A stretch of DNA of 14,752 nt, taken from JAHHUH01 sp045123075 (lineage in GTDB: Bacteria > Bacillota > Negativicutes > Acidaminococcales > Acidaminococcaceae). The DNA is taken from positions 1 through 14,752 of the forward strand of contig JBGVIJ010000025.1 in NCBI GenBank assembly GCA_045123075.1, given 5' to 3'. Within the stretch, counting starts at the first letter, position 1. Each line of letters opens with the position of its first letter. Below are positions 4,831 to 12,491 of this stretch, piece after piece. Under the pieces are notes generated by a model. The model saw only the letters and a program-made list of their open reading frames with translations, ran no database searches and was not told the DNA's origin. The translations under genes and the position numbers were made by a program.

Positions 4831-6543
4831 TTAGCGACAAACCCCACACCGCTTACAATTATCAAAACACATAGGCGTAAACTTCCCTTCGCCACTCTTT
4901 GCCAGCTCAGAAGCAAGATAAGCCTCTGTAAAGCCCATATCAAGATGGTTCCAAGGAAGCGCCTGCCCTACTTCAAGCTCACGGCAAGCATAATCTTCAA
5001 TATTCACACCACGTTGTTTTAAAACGTATTTCAGCGGGTCACCGCTAACGTGTGCTTCCAGAAGCGCTTCACCAATTTGTCTATCACCACGGGCAAGCAC
5101 AGCCTGCACTACGGATTCTTTCAAGGATTCAGTAATAAGCTTAATGCGTTTTTCTTTTTTCAAGCCATCGTTAAGCATTTTAAAGCGACGTTTCAAAGTA
5201 CTAGGATTGCACAAAGGCGCCCATTGATAAGGAGTAAAAGGCTTCGGCACGAAACCGTTTACGGAAATTACCAATTCACCTTTATTACCAGCTTCATCCA
5301 TTTTAGTACGGATGCGTTTAATCATCGCCAACATTTCTTCGATGTCAACGTCTTCTTCTCCGGGCAAACCAATCATATAGTAAAGTTTAATATTTTTCAT
5401 ACCGGCAGCAGCAGCCAGTTCCATAGCATTATAAACGTGCTCTTCCGTAATGCCTTTGTTAATGCTTTCACGCATACGAGTACTGCCTGCTTCGGGAGCT
5501 ACGGTCATAGTACGTTGTCCGCTGGCAGCCAGAGCATTAGTCATTTGCTCATCCAAAGTATCTGCACGCAAAGACGCTACAGAGAAACTTACTCCTTGGC
5601 GTACAAGTTCTGCAGTAAGCTCTTTAATTTGCGGATGATCAGACACAGCAGCCCCCATCAAACCAACTTTCTTAGTGCGTTCAGGACGTTTAGCAATATC
5701 AGCTAAGATGTTTTCCAACGCACGAGGACGAGGCTTTCTAAAGCAATAGCCTGCCATACAGAAACGACAATGTCTGCCACAACCACGAGCAACTTCAACG
5801 ATATACATATCTTCAAATTCAGTGCCACTGGTCACAATGGCAGAAGTATGAGGATACGCATCAATATCTTTTACCCATTGGCGTGCGATTTTTGCAGGTA
5901 CACGTTCATCGTGATTCATGCCTACAAATTCATCATCTTCATCGTACTCAGGAGTGTAGTATTTAGGCACATAAACACCGGGAAGATTTGCCAAGTTCAA
6001 AAGCTTTTCTTCCTTAGAAGTATTAGTATAAATGGTATCAAGAATCTTTTGGACAGTTTCTTCACCTTCGCCAATTACGAAAGCATCTGCTACTGCAGCC
6101 AAAGGTTCCGGATTAAAAGTAGCACAAGGACCACCTACGATAACGAGAGGTTCTTTTTCATTACGCTGTTCCGCACGCAACTTAATGTTACCAAGTTCAA
6201 GGACGGTCAACAAATTGTCGTAGTCCATTTCAAAGGACAGCATTACGAAAATAACACTAAAGTCCGAAAGCTGACGCTGCGTTTCCACGCTTAAAAGAGC
6301 AGTCTTAGTTTTTTGGTGCTCCTTAATCAAATTGCTTTCCGGTAAAAAGAAGCGTTCACACGCGCTATCACCGCGAGCATTAATCATTTGGTAAAGAATG
6401 TGCATACCAAGATTAGACATGCCAAGGTGGTAAACGTTAGGGTAAACGAAAGCTACGGGATGGCGCAAGCCAGGTTGATAAACCTCTACGCCCCATTCAT
6501 CAGCAATTTTCTGTTTTAAATCATCTTTAATTTTCCAGGACAA
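4831..6543 (-). CDS. B12-binding domain radical SAM protein (TIGR03960 type)
   Basis: This 570-residue protein combines an N-terminal cobalamin-binding-like Rossmann domain (about 20-190) with a radical SAM domain. The iron-sulfur ligands are C255, C259 and C262 in CGRHCRFC, and SAM-binding elements such as TVAPEAGS (347-354) follow. The C terminus carries a second cysteine cluster (C559, C563, C566, C569), possibly a metal site. The overall pattern matches the TIGR03960 family, whose substrate is, to my knowledge, not established. In many Firmicutes this gene precedes a DUF2344 (TIGR03936) gene and the rplU-rpmA ribosomal genes, but here the next gene is pgeF. The start codon is TTG at 6543, chosen because AGAGGG lies 6 nt upstream and no ATG fits. 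It follows the 146-residue membrane protein gene by 42 bases and is probably co-transcribed with floA. Confidence 0.9.
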   Translation of the reverse strand: MSWKIKDDLKQKIADEWGVEVYQPGLRHPVAFVYPNVYHLGMSNLGMHILYQMINARGDSACERFFLPESNLIKEHQKTKTALLSVETQRQLSDFSVIFVMLSFEMDYDNLLTVLELGNIKLRAEQRNEKEPLVIVGGPCATFNPEPLAAVADAFVIGEGEETVQKILDTIYTNTSKEEKLLNLANLPGVYVPKYYTPEYDEDDEFVGMNHDERVPAKIARQWVKDIDAYPHTSAIVTSGTEFEDMYIVEVARGCGRHCRFCMAGYCFRKPRPRALENILADIAKRPERTKKVGLMGAAVSDHPQIKELTAELVRQGVSFSVASLRADTLDEQMTNALAASGQRTMTVAPEAGSTRMRESINKGITEEHVYNAMELAAAAGMKNIKLYYMIGLPGEEDVDIEEMLAMIKRIRTKMDEAGNKGELVISVNGFVPKPFTPYQWAPLCNPSTLKRRFKMLNDGLKKEKRIKLITESLKESVVQAVLARGDRQIGEALLEAHVSGDPLKYVLKQRGVNIEDYACRELEVGQALPWNHLDMGFTEAYLASELAKSGEGKFTPMCFDNCKRCGVCR

Positions 6544-6585
6544 AGTATTCCCTCTAATCTTTTCTAAATTTATAGTAGATTATTT

Positions 6586-7026
6586 TTAAAATTCATCACC
6601 ATAAGGCTTTAAACTGCGAGGTTTAGATAAAATTTGCTCCATAATCAAACCTTGCACCAATTTAGGATGAGCAAGTTTCTTTTTGGGAGCAGCATCAACC
6701 ACGGTAAGAGGCTTACCACTGCTCACAGGTTCTTCTGCCATAAAAGCAGGCTCAGTGTAAAGCTTGCCTTTATCGTGCACAATCTCGCAGTTATCTGTAT
6801 GTACTTTATTGCGTTTCTTGCCAAGGACACGTTCAAATTCTTCTGCCAAATCCCTGTCAGATTTTTCATTAGTAGAGTAATCGTAATCCTCTTCTTCCGG
6901 CATAGGGATAGGACCGGGAGTACGACGCTTGCTACCCAAAAAAATTGTCAGCAAAAAGTTCAGCAGAATGAAAGCGAACAGTATCCAAAAGAAACCGTTG
7001 CTATTTTCACTAACATAAAAGAACAT
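6586..7026 (-). CDS. Unrecognised protein with one N-terminal membrane segment
   Basis: I do not recognise this 146-residue protein. Residues 11-31 form one strongly hydrophobic segment near the N terminus, followed by a basic stretch (SKRR). The rest is charged, low in hydrophobic content and probably largely disordered, with an acidic patch (EEEDYDY) around 45-51. The topology is therefore likely a short outside N terminus and a cytoplasmic tail. Its AGGAGG ribosome site overlaps the floA stop codon (gap of 9 bases), so it is almost certainly translated from the floA transcript. That linkage suggests a membrane-associated partner or accessory of the flotillin-like protein, but this is guilt by association only. 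It bears no resemblance to NfeD, the usual FloA neighbour. Confidence 0.8.
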   Translation of the reverse strand: MFFYVSENSNGFFWILFAFILLNFLLTIFLGSKRRTPGPIPMPEEEDYDYSTNEKSDRDLAEEFERVLGKKRNKVHTDNCEIVHDKGKLYTEPAFMAEEPVSSGKPLTVVDAAPKKKLAHPKLVQGLIMEQILSKPRSLKPYGDEF

Positions 7027-7035
7027 TGCTGCCTC

Positions 7036-8040
7036 CTATTTACCGTCTACTTCCTTTTCGGTGAGGGGACTTACTTCTGCGATGGTTTTACGCATTTCAG
7101 TATCAGCATTGATGTTGTTCATACGATAGTAATCCATTACGCCCAAACGACCATTTTCCAAAGCGTCAGCCAAAGCTGCAGGAACTTTCGCCTGTGCTTC
7201 TACAACTTTCGCTTGCATTTCTTGGGTATAAGCTTTCATTTCTTGTTCTTTAGCAACTGCCATTGCACGACGTTCTTCTGCACGAGCTTGAGCAATACGT
7301 TTGTCAGCTTCTGCTTGATCAGTCATAAGAGCAGCACCAATATTACGGCCTACATCTACGTCCGCAATATCAATAGACAAGATTTCAAAGGCAGTACCAG
7401 CATCCAAACCTTTTTCCAAAACAGTTTTAGAAATGTAGTCAGGGTTTTCTAGTACAGCAGTGTGGTCAGCAGAAGAACCTACATTAGTAACGATACCTTC
7501 ACCAACACGAGCGATAATGGTAGCTTCGCCTGCACCACCAACAAGTTTATCAATATTAGCACGTACGGTTACGCGAGCTTTAACTTTAAGTTCGATACCG
7601 TCTTTTGCCACAGCAGAAACCACAGGAGTTTCAATAACTTCCGGGTTAACGCTCATTTGTACTGCTTCCAAAACGTTACGACCTGCCAAGTCAATAGCGC
7701 AGCCACGTTCAAAGTTCAAATCAATACCTGCACGGTGAGCAGCAATCAAAGCATCAATTACACGGTCAACGTTACCACCTGCCAAATAATGTGCTTCCAA
7801 TTGATCAACGGTTACGTCAAGACCAGCTTTATTAGCTTTAATAAGAGGCAGTACGATTTGCGCAGCAGGAACGCGACGCAAGCGCATACCAATCAAATCA
7901 ATAATGCTTACATTAACACCTGCAGCAATCGCAGAAATCCACAAGCCAACAGGCACAAAATTAAGGAACACCATCACACCGATGATGGTAGCAATAAGGC
8001 TAAAGCCACTGCCAAAAACAAAATTAACTAACTCCAACAT
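7036..8040 (-). CDS. floA: Flotillin-like protein FloA (YqfA)
   Basis: This 334-residue flotillin-like membrane scaffold resembles Bacillus FloA/YqfA (about 331 residues), which organises functional membrane microdomains. It has an N-terminal hydrophobic region (about 8-47) consistent with membrane insertion, then an SPFH/band-7-type domain. An Ala/Glu-rich helical region (about 237-290, including repeated QA and EA pairs) should drive oligomerisation. ATG 8040 is preferred because GGAG lies 8 nt upstream; GTG 8049 would directly abut that site. The gene sits after rpsU-yqeY as in Bacillus (rpsU-yqeY-yqeZ-yqfA), but the NfeD homologue yqeZ that normally stands between is absent. A terminator and a promoter separate it from yqeY, so it is probably transcribed from its own promoter with the two genes that follow. 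Confidence 0.93.
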   Translation of the reverse strand: MLELVNFVFGSGFSLIATIIGVMVFLNFVPVGLWISAIAAGVNVSIIDLIGMRLRRVPAAQIVLPLIKANKAGLDVTVDQLEAHYLAGGNVDRVIDALIAAHRAGIDLNFERGCAIDLAGRNVLEAVQMSVNPEVIETPVVSAVAKDGIELKVKARVTVRANIDKLVGGAGEATIIARVGEGIVTNVGSSADHTAVLENPDYISKTVLEKGLDAGTAFEILSIDIADVDVGRNIGAALMTDQAEADKRIAQARAEERRAMAVAKEQEMKAYTQEMQAKVVEAQAKVPAALADALENGRLGVMDYYRMNNINADTEMRKTIAEVSPLTEKEVDGK

Positions 8041-8084
8041 TATTTTCACTCCATTCTGTTAGTCTAGAAGTTTTTCATAGTAAT

Positions 8085-8114
8085 AGTATAGCAAATAATA
8101 AGAGGTTAGACAAA
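8085..8114 (-). promoter_or_regulatory. Probable floA promoter
   Basis: On the minus strand TTGTCT (8114-8109) is followed after 18 nt by TATACT (8090-8085). The predicted start near 8078 gives a leader of about 38 nt. The -35 box overlaps the tail of the yqeY terminator. The hexamers are imperfect, so confidence is moderate. Confidence 0.5.
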
Positions 8115-8150
8115 ATAAAAATAACCGTGTTGCTATCCAACACGGTTATC
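8115..8150 (-). terminator. Intrinsic terminator of the rpsU-yqeY unit
   Basis: Perfect 12-bp arms (8122-8133 and 8139-8150) with a 5-nt loop are followed on the minus strand by TTTTTATTTTG. It starts about 14 nt past the yqeY stop codon. Confidence 0.92.
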
Positions 8151-8164
8151 GTTAATAAATATTT

Positions 8165-8614
8165 CTACGCAAGTAGTTCTCGAACCATGGCATTAATTCG
8201 TTTGCCATCAGCACGACCTTTAGTTTTCGCCATTACTGCAGGCATTACCTTACCCATATCTTTGGGACCGGTAGCACCAACTTCAGCTACAACCTCAGCA
8301 ACGATAGCTTTTAACTCTTCGTCGCTAAGAGCTTCCGGAAGATATTTTTTGAGAACTTCAATCTCTTCCTTAGCTTGGGCAACCAACTCTTCGCGTCCAG
8401 CCTTTTGGAATTCTTCCATAGAATCTTGACGCATTTTTACTTCTTTCATCAAGACAGCCAAAACTTCATCATCGTTCAGTTCTTTTTTGTCATTGATTTC
8501 TACGTTTTTGATATTTGCACGAACCATACGAATTACATTGAGACGGAGTTTGCCGTTCTCTCTGTCTTTCATAGCTTCTTTCATATCAACAGTTAATTGG
8601 TCTTTTATAGACAT
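8165..8614 (-). CDS. GatB/YqeY domain-containing protein
   Basis: This 149-residue protein matches the stand-alone YqeY family. The fold resembles the C-terminal tRNA-recruiting tail domain of the GatB subunit of the tRNA-dependent amidotransferase. Its own cellular role is not settled. Family hallmarks seen are the N-terminal MKEAMKDRENGKLRLNVIRM stretch (11-30), a central lysine/glutamate-rich helix with KKYLPEALSDEEL, and the C-terminal GKVMPAVMAKTKGRADGK segment. The start is ATG 8614, set by GGAGGTG 6 nt upstream; a TTG at 8629 would lie in that ribosome site. It follows rpsU by 15 bases, the standard Firmicute rpsU-yqeY pairing, and ends in a strong terminator. Confidence 0.94.
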   Translation of the reverse strand: MSIKDQLTVDMKEAMKDRENGKLRLNVIRMVRANIKNVEINDKKELNDDEVLAVLMKEVKMRQDSMEEFQKAGREELVAQAKEEIEVLKKYLPEALSDEELKAIVAEVVAEVGATGPKDMGKVMPAVMAKTKGRADGKRINAMVRELLA

Positions 8615-8629
8615 AGTGTCCACCTCCAA

Positions 8630-8806
8630 TTATCTGGTTTTACGTTTTCTAGCTGCTTCGGATTTTTTCTTACGGGCAACGCTCGGTTTTTCATAATGTT
8701 CGCGTTTTCTAACCTCAGAAAGAATACCAGCCTTTTGGGTTGCTCTTTTGAATCTGCGCAGTGCGCTGTCTAAAGTTTCGTTTTTGCCAACTTTAATTTC
8801 TGCCAT
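8630..8806 (-). CDS. rpsU: 30S ribosomal protein S21
   Basis: This 58-residue small-subunit protein has the normal bS21 length. It begins MAEIKVGKNETLDSALRRFK, continues through KREHYEKPSVARKKKSEAARK, and is very basic at the C terminus. S21 sits on the 30S platform near the anti-Shine-Dalgarno end of 16S rRNA and assists initiation. The start at ATG 8806 is set by a GGGAGGGAG ribosome site; an upstream in-frame start at 8827 would run through that site and is rejected. It heads a two-gene unit with yqeY under a consensus promoter. Confidence 0.97.
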   Translation of the reverse strand: MAEIKVGKNETLDSALRRFKRATQKAGILSEVRKREHYEKPSVARKKKSEAARKRKTR

Positions 8807-8825
8807 CTGTTCTCCCTCCCTCCAC

Positions 8826-8841
8826 ACACTTAGGGAAGTGT
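8826..8841 (-). other. Small hairpin in the rpsU leader, just upstream of its ribosome site
   Basis: ACACTT and AAGTGT arms (6 bp, 4-nt loop) lie within the roughly 90-nt rpsU leader, about 7 nt before the purine-rich ribosome site. It could affect initiation or RNA stability, or be a chance feature. A longer leader than usual is the main reason to record it. Confidence 0.3.
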
Positions 8842-8902
8842 ATCTGCAATTTATTGTTATTTAGATATAGTTATAGCTATACCCAAAAACACTTACTGAA
8901 CA

Positions 8903-8931
8903 ATTATACAAGAAATTTCAAGTTATGTCAA
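8903..8931 (-). promoter_or_regulatory. Consensus sigma-A promoter of rpsU
   Basis: On the minus strand TTGACA (8931-8926), a 17-nt spacer and TATAAT (8908-8903) match the consensus exactly. The predicted start is near 8896. It lies just beyond the hinT stop codon, so rpsU-yqeY can be expressed strongly regardless of read-through from the prmA operon. Confidence 0.92.
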
Positions 8932-8947
8932 CGAAATTTAGTGCAGA

Positions 8948-9289
8948 TTAGCACGGAGGCCAACCTAAAGCTTTGCCGCCAATTACGTGGATGTGAAGGT
9001 GATTTACGGTTTGTCCTCCGTCTTCACCAGTGTTCATTACCACACGAAAACCTTTTTCATAAATACCGGTTTTTTCTGCGATTTCCTTAACTTTGCCAAG
9101 CATATAAGCCACCAATGCAGGGTCTGCAGTGGTTACGTTAGCAGTATGTTCTTTGGGAAGAAGCAGTACATGTACGGGCGCAGCAGGAGCTACGTCATGA
9201 ATAGCAATCATTTTATCGTCTTCATATACTTTATTGGAAGGAATGTCGCCTTTGATAATTTTACAGAAGATGCAGTTTTCGTCCATCAT
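8948..9289 (-). CDS. HIT family nucleotide hydrolase (HinT-like)
   Basis: This 113-residue histidine triad protein likely hydrolyses nucleoside phosphoramidates such as adenosine 5'-monophosphoramidate and aminoacyl-adenylates. The catalytic triad HLHIHVIGG spans 97-105 (H97, H99, H101). The zinc-type ligands CIFC (C6, C9) and H48 are present, and the C terminus ends GWPPC as in the HinT branch. The start is at 9289 (ATGATG), with AGGAGG 8 nt upstream. It is the last gene of the prmA-rsmE-mtaB cluster, 64 bases after mtaB, with no terminator between. HinT has been linked to lysyl-tRNA synthetase by-products, which would suit this translation-centred neighbourhood. Confidence 0.93.
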   Translation of the reverse strand: MMDENCIFCKIIKGDIPSNKVYEDDKMIAIHDVAPAAPVHVLLLPKEHTANVTTADPALVAYMLGKVKEIAEKTGIYEKGFRVVMNTGEDGGQTVNHLHIHVIGGKALGWPPC

Positions 9290-9353
9290 TGGAAAAACCT
9301 CCTCAAAAAATTTTATTGATTAAATTTATTCTACTAAAACTTTTAAATTCCTG

Positions 9354-10658
9354 CTATACCAGTTCGCCAACGAGGAAATCCTCTTGCACGCCGGTAATTT
9401 TTACTTTAGCAATTTCGCCGCACAAGCTAACAGGAGCTTTGACGATGACACGTTGGTAGTTACTAATCAAACCTTCGATATGTTCATTATCATAAGGTTG
9501 TTCAAAAAGAACTTCGCCCTCGCTGCCAACAGATTGTTCCAAGCAAGCACGGAATAATTTTTCGTCCAGCTCACCCAATCTTGCAGCACGTTTTTCTTTT
9601 TCGGCTTCAATGATTTGGTTGGGCATTTTTTCTGCAGGAGTACCTTTGCGTTTGGAATAAGGGAAGATGTGCATTTTAGCAAAGCCACATTCTTCAGCAA
9701 AACGCATGGTTTCTACGAAGTCTTCTTCGGTTTCGCCAGGGAAACCTACGATAACGTCAGTAGTAATGGCGATATCAGGCAACTGCGCCTTGATATTGCG
9801 TAACAATTCCCTATAACGAGCAGTATCGTAGGGGCGGTGCATTGCCTTCAAAATCTTGTCGCAACCGGATTGTAAGGGTAAATGCAAATGACGGCACAAG
9901 CGATTATCGCGAGCCATCAAGTCCACAATACGCGGGTCAACTTCTACGGATTCCAAGCTACCTAAACGTAAACGCTTCAAACCGTCCACGCTCAGCGCAG
10001 CTTGCACTGCATCGTACAAAGTAACCTCGCCGCCTTGTTCCTTCCCGTAGCAACCAAGGTGAATACCAATCAATACTACTTCCTTGTAGCCTGCAGCAAC
10101 AAGTTTGGCAACTTCTGCCTTAATGCTATCTAAAGTTCTGCTACGCAACGGGCCACGAGCGTAGGGAATAATGCAGTAGGTGCAATATTGGTTACAACCC
10201 TCTTGAATTTTCAGGAAAGCTCTTGTTTTATCAGTTTCAGTACCTGCGCCAAGCTCTTCAAATTTAGTATCAACGGTCATTTTTTGCACGTTGTCTAAAA
10301 TTTCAGTACGTTTTTCGTCCAGAGCAAGCTCAACCAGCTCCACAATACGACCACGCTCTTGGTTGCCAATGATTACATCAACGCCTTCAATAGTTTTAAC
10401 TTCTTCTGGTGCAGTTTGAGGATAGCAGCCTGTAACAACAGTCAAGCTTAAAGGGTGATTGCGCACCGCACGGTTGATAATCTGTCTGGAGCGACGTTGA
10501 CCATTATTGGTAACAACACAGGTATTTATTAAATACACATCGGCTTTTTGGTTAAACTGCACAATTTCATAGCCTGCTTTACGGAAGATTTCTTCCATGC
10601 TGGCAGTGTCCGCTTGATTAACCTTACAACCAAGTGTATAAAAAGCAATCTTTCTCAT
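9354..10658 (-). CDS. mtaB: tRNA (N6-threonylcarbamoyladenosine(37)-C2)-methylthiotransferase MtaB
   Basis: This 434-residue radical SAM enzyme adds the methylthio group to t6A37, making ms2t6A in ANN-decoding tRNAs. The N-terminal methylthiotransferase domain has its three cluster cysteines C11, C47 and C78. The radical SAM cluster is C155, C159 and C162 in EGCNQYCTYC. The C-terminal 60 or so residues form a TRAM-type RNA-binding domain. The opening MRKIAFYTLGCKVNQADT is typical of MtaB (YqeV), which distinguishes it from MiaB and RimO. It begins 7 bases after the rsmE stop. GGAG, located in the rsmE end about 12 nt upstream, is a rather distant ribosome site, so translational coupling is likely. 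The order prmA-rsmE-mtaB matches Bacillus yqeT-yqeU-yqeV. Confidence 0.95.
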   Translation of the reverse strand: MRKIAFYTLGCKVNQADTASMEEIFRKAGYEIVQFNQKADVYLINTCVVTNNGQRRSRQIINRAVRNHPLSLTVVTGCYPQTAPEEVKTIEGVDVIIGNQERGRIVELVELALDEKRTEILDNVQKMTVDTKFEELGAGTETDKTRAFLKIQEGCNQYCTYCIIPYARGPLRSRTLDSIKAEVAKLVAAGYKEVVLIGIHLGCYGKEQGGEVTLYDAVQAALSVDGLKRLRLGSLESVEVDPRIVDLMARDNRLCRHLHLPLQSGCDKILKAMHRPYDTARYRELLRNIKAQLPDIAITTDVIVGFPGETEEDFVETMRFAEECGFAKMHIFPYSKRKGTPAEKMPNQIIEAEKEKRAARLGELDEKLFRACLEQSVGSEGEVLFEQPYDNEHIEGLISNYQRVIVKAPVSLCGEIAKVKITGVQEDFLVGELV

Positions 10659-10665
10659 AGTCAGC

Positions 10666-11400
10666 TTAATCTCCTAAATCGCCTGTTTCATAAAAAATAG
10701 CAGACATAGCTACAAGTCCAGCGGTTTCCGCACGCAAAATGCGACGACCAAGGCTTACAGGCACAGCCCCCGCCTCGCGAGCTTTTGCAAGCTCAGCCTC
10801 ACTGATACCACCTTCAGGACCAATAATCAAAAGTAAGTCTTCCATTTGTCCTGCTTCACGCAAGGCAGTTTTTAGACTCATTCTATCTTCACATTCATAA
10901 GCGATAATTTTAGTCTTGCAATCGTTGTTGGCAAGCATTTCCTTAACAGTTTGCACCTCTTGCACTTGGGGAATAATATCGCGTTTGCTTTGCTTAGCAG
11001 CAGCTTCCGCAATCTTTTGCCAACGCTCCACCTTCTTATCAGCCTTAGAACCATCAAGACGCACTACGGAATGTTCCATTGCAACAGGAACAATGCTGTA
11101 GGCACCAAGCTCCACTGCTTTTTGGATGATAAAATCCATTTTTTCGCCCTTTGCCAAACCTTGGGCAAGAGTAATCTTCACAGCGGGCTCGTGGCTTTCA
11201 GCAAGCTTTTCAAGGCAGCGAACAGTAACAGTGCTTTCAGTAATAGCAGCAACTTCTGCCAAAGCACTTACGCCGTCATCACTTACGATTTGCAATTTAT
11301 CACCGGGTTGCATTCTGAGAACCTTGCCAATATGCTTAGCATCCACACCGGTAATAGTCATTTCTTCATTATATAATTGCGGTATAAAAAACCTATGCAT
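10666..11400 (-). CDS. rsmE: 16S rRNA (uracil(1498)-N3)-methyltransferase RsmE
   Basis: This 244-residue SPOUT-class methyltransferase methylates U1498 of 16S rRNA in helix 44 of the 30S subunit. The N-terminal PUA-like RNA-binding domain (about 1-70) begins MHRFFIPQ and contains HIGKVLRM (23-30). The C-terminal SPOUT knot has GPEGG (194-198) and LGRRILRAETA (217-227), the SAM-binding loops. Length is normal. The ATG follows the prmA stop directly (TAAATG), with AAGGTG 6 nt upstream inside prmA, indicating tight coupling. Confidence 0.96.
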   Translation of the reverse strand: MHRFFIPQLYNEEMTITGVDAKHIGKVLRMQPGDKLQIVSDDGVSALAEVAAITESTVTVRCLEKLAESHEPAVKITLAQGLAKGEKMDFIIQKAVELGAYSIVPVAMEHSVVRLDGSKADKKVERWQKIAEAAAKQSKRDIIPQVQEVQTVKEMLANNDCKTKIIAYECEDRMSLKTALREAGQMEDLLLIIGPEGGISEAELAKAREAGAVPVSLGRRILRAETAGLVAMSAIFYETGDLGD

Positions 11401-12339
11401 TTATTTCACCTTGCTCATTTGCATTACGACCCAACCGCCTTTTTCATCAACGTGGTCTACTTGCATTCCTACTTCTTTAGCAGCAGCTTCAATATCAGCT
11501 TGTCTTTCTTTGATGATACCACTTGCCAAGAAAATGCCGTTATCTTCCAATTTGCCAGGGATATCTTTCAAAAGCATAATGATGATATCAGCGATGATGT
11601 TAGCAATAATTACGTTAGCTTTGCCCTCAGTACCGTGGAGCAAATCGCCTTCTTTAACATCAATTCTATCAGTCAAGTCGTTGTCAGCAATGTTTTCTTG
11701 CGCAACGCGTACAGCAACTGCATCAATATCTACAGCTTTAACTTCTTTTGCACCGAGGAGTGCAGCTGCGATTGCCAAAATACCGCTACCGGTACCAACG
11801 TCAAAAACAACATCGTCCTTGGTCAAGATTTTTTCCAAGCGAGCCATACACATATTGGTAGTGTGGTGAGTGCCGGTACCAAAAGCCATACCAGGATCAA
11901 TCTTAATCACGTGCTCGCCTTCTTTAGCTTCGTATTCTTCCCAGCTGGGTTTAATTACGAGGCTTTCGCCAACGTGGGTAACGTGGAAATATTGCTTCCA
12001 TTCGTTTGCCCAGTCCACTTCGGAAACGGTACGGAAACGAGTATTACCAAAGCGGAATTTGCCAATGCGTTCTTCAATAATATTTAATTCTTCTTCTATT
12101 TGCGCAAGACGACCTTGCAATTTTTCGTCATCTGCATAGTATGCGCTTACGGTTACGATTTCGGTATTTTCTTGTTCAGGAATATCGCACAATTCCCAAG
12201 TACCGCTGTTACGCAAATCGTTAATCAATTTGGGGTCTTCGATGGCAACGCCATGAGCACCAACGCTTACTAAAATATCAGAAACAGCTTCTACTGCTTC
12301 GTGGGTTACGCCTACGTTTACTTCTATCCAATTTGACAT
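11401..12339 (-). CDS. prmA: Ribosomal protein L11 methyltransferase PrmA
   Basis: This 312-residue SAM-dependent methyltransferase modifies lysines and the N-terminal amine of ribosomal protein L11. The N-terminal substrate-recognition domain begins SNWIEVNV. It is followed by the catalytic domain with DPGMAFGTGTHHTT, the SAM motif VFDVGTGSGILA, and the ANIIADII segment that corresponds to the family NxxA motif. The start could be ATG 12339 or ATG 12345. GGAG lies 10 nt before the former and only 4 nt before the latter, so I prefer 12339; the difference is two residues. It is the first gene of the prmA-rsmE-mtaB-hinT cluster, divergent from ilvA. In Bacillus dnaJ precedes it, but not here. 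Confidence 0.95.
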   Translation of the reverse strand: MSNWIEVNVGVTHEAVEAVSDILVSVGAHGVAIEDPKLINDLRNSGTWELCDIPEQENTEIVTVSAYYADDEKLQGRLAQIEEELNIIEERIGKFRFGNTRFRTVSEVDWANEWKQYFHVTHVGESLVIKPSWEEYEAKEGEHVIKIDPGMAFGTGTHHTTNMCMARLEKILTKDDVVFDVGTGSGILAIAAALLGAKEVKAVDIDAVAVRVAQENIADNDLTDRIDVKEGDLLHGTEGKANVIIANIIADIIIMLLKDIPGKLEDNGIFLASGIIKERQADIEAAAKEVGMQVDHVDEKGGWVVMQMSKVK

Positions 12340-12373
12340 TGTCATACAACTCCATTCTTATTTTATATATGTA

Positions 12374-12403
12374 AGTATAACATACGCCCGCTCCAATCCG
12401 CAA
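12374..12403 (-). promoter_or_regulatory. Probable promoter of the prmA-rsmE-mtaB-hinT cluster
   Basis: On the minus strand TTGCGG (12403-12398), an 18-nt spacer and TATACT (12379-12374) predict a start near 12367, about 25 nt upstream of prmA. It lies back to back with the ilvA promoter; the two -35 boxes are about 10 bases apart. Confidence 0.6.
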
Positions 12404-12412
12404 AAGTATTTG

Positions 12413-12441
12413 TTGACGATAGTCACAAATTAACATAGAAT
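12413..12441 (+). promoter_or_regulatory. Sigma-A promoter of ilvA
   Basis: TTGACG (12413-12418), a 17-nt spacer and TAGAAT (12436-12441) predict a start near 12448 and a leader of about 44 nt. No T-box, leader peptide or long riboswitch fits in so short a leader, so classic branched-chain attenuation is not seen. Confidence 0.8.
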
Positions 12442-12459
12442 ATTGTCTATATAGTGAAA

Positions 12460-12485
12460 AGCTTTTAAACCAAAAGCTAAGGAGG
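12460..12485 (+). promoter_or_regulatory. ilvA leader hairpin and ribosome binding site
   Basis: AGCTTTT (12460-12466) and AAAAGCT (12472-12478) form a perfect 7-bp stem with a 5-nt loop. AAGGAGG (12479-12485) follows immediately, 6 nt before ATG 12492. The stem leaves the ribosome site free, so it may protect the 5' end or serve as a protein-binding site. Its role is unknown. Confidence 0.5.
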
Positions 12486-12491
12486 AAAATT

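Noticed and set aside
8630..8827. Longer S21 reading with seven extra N-terminal residues
   Set aside because: The extension translates the purine-rich ribosome site; the 58-residue form starting MAEIKVG is the normal family length.
12448..12491. T-box or leader-peptide attenuator ahead of ilvA
   Set aside because: The predicted leader is only about 44 nt, too short for a T-box or a classic attenuator, and it holds no regulatory-codon peptide.
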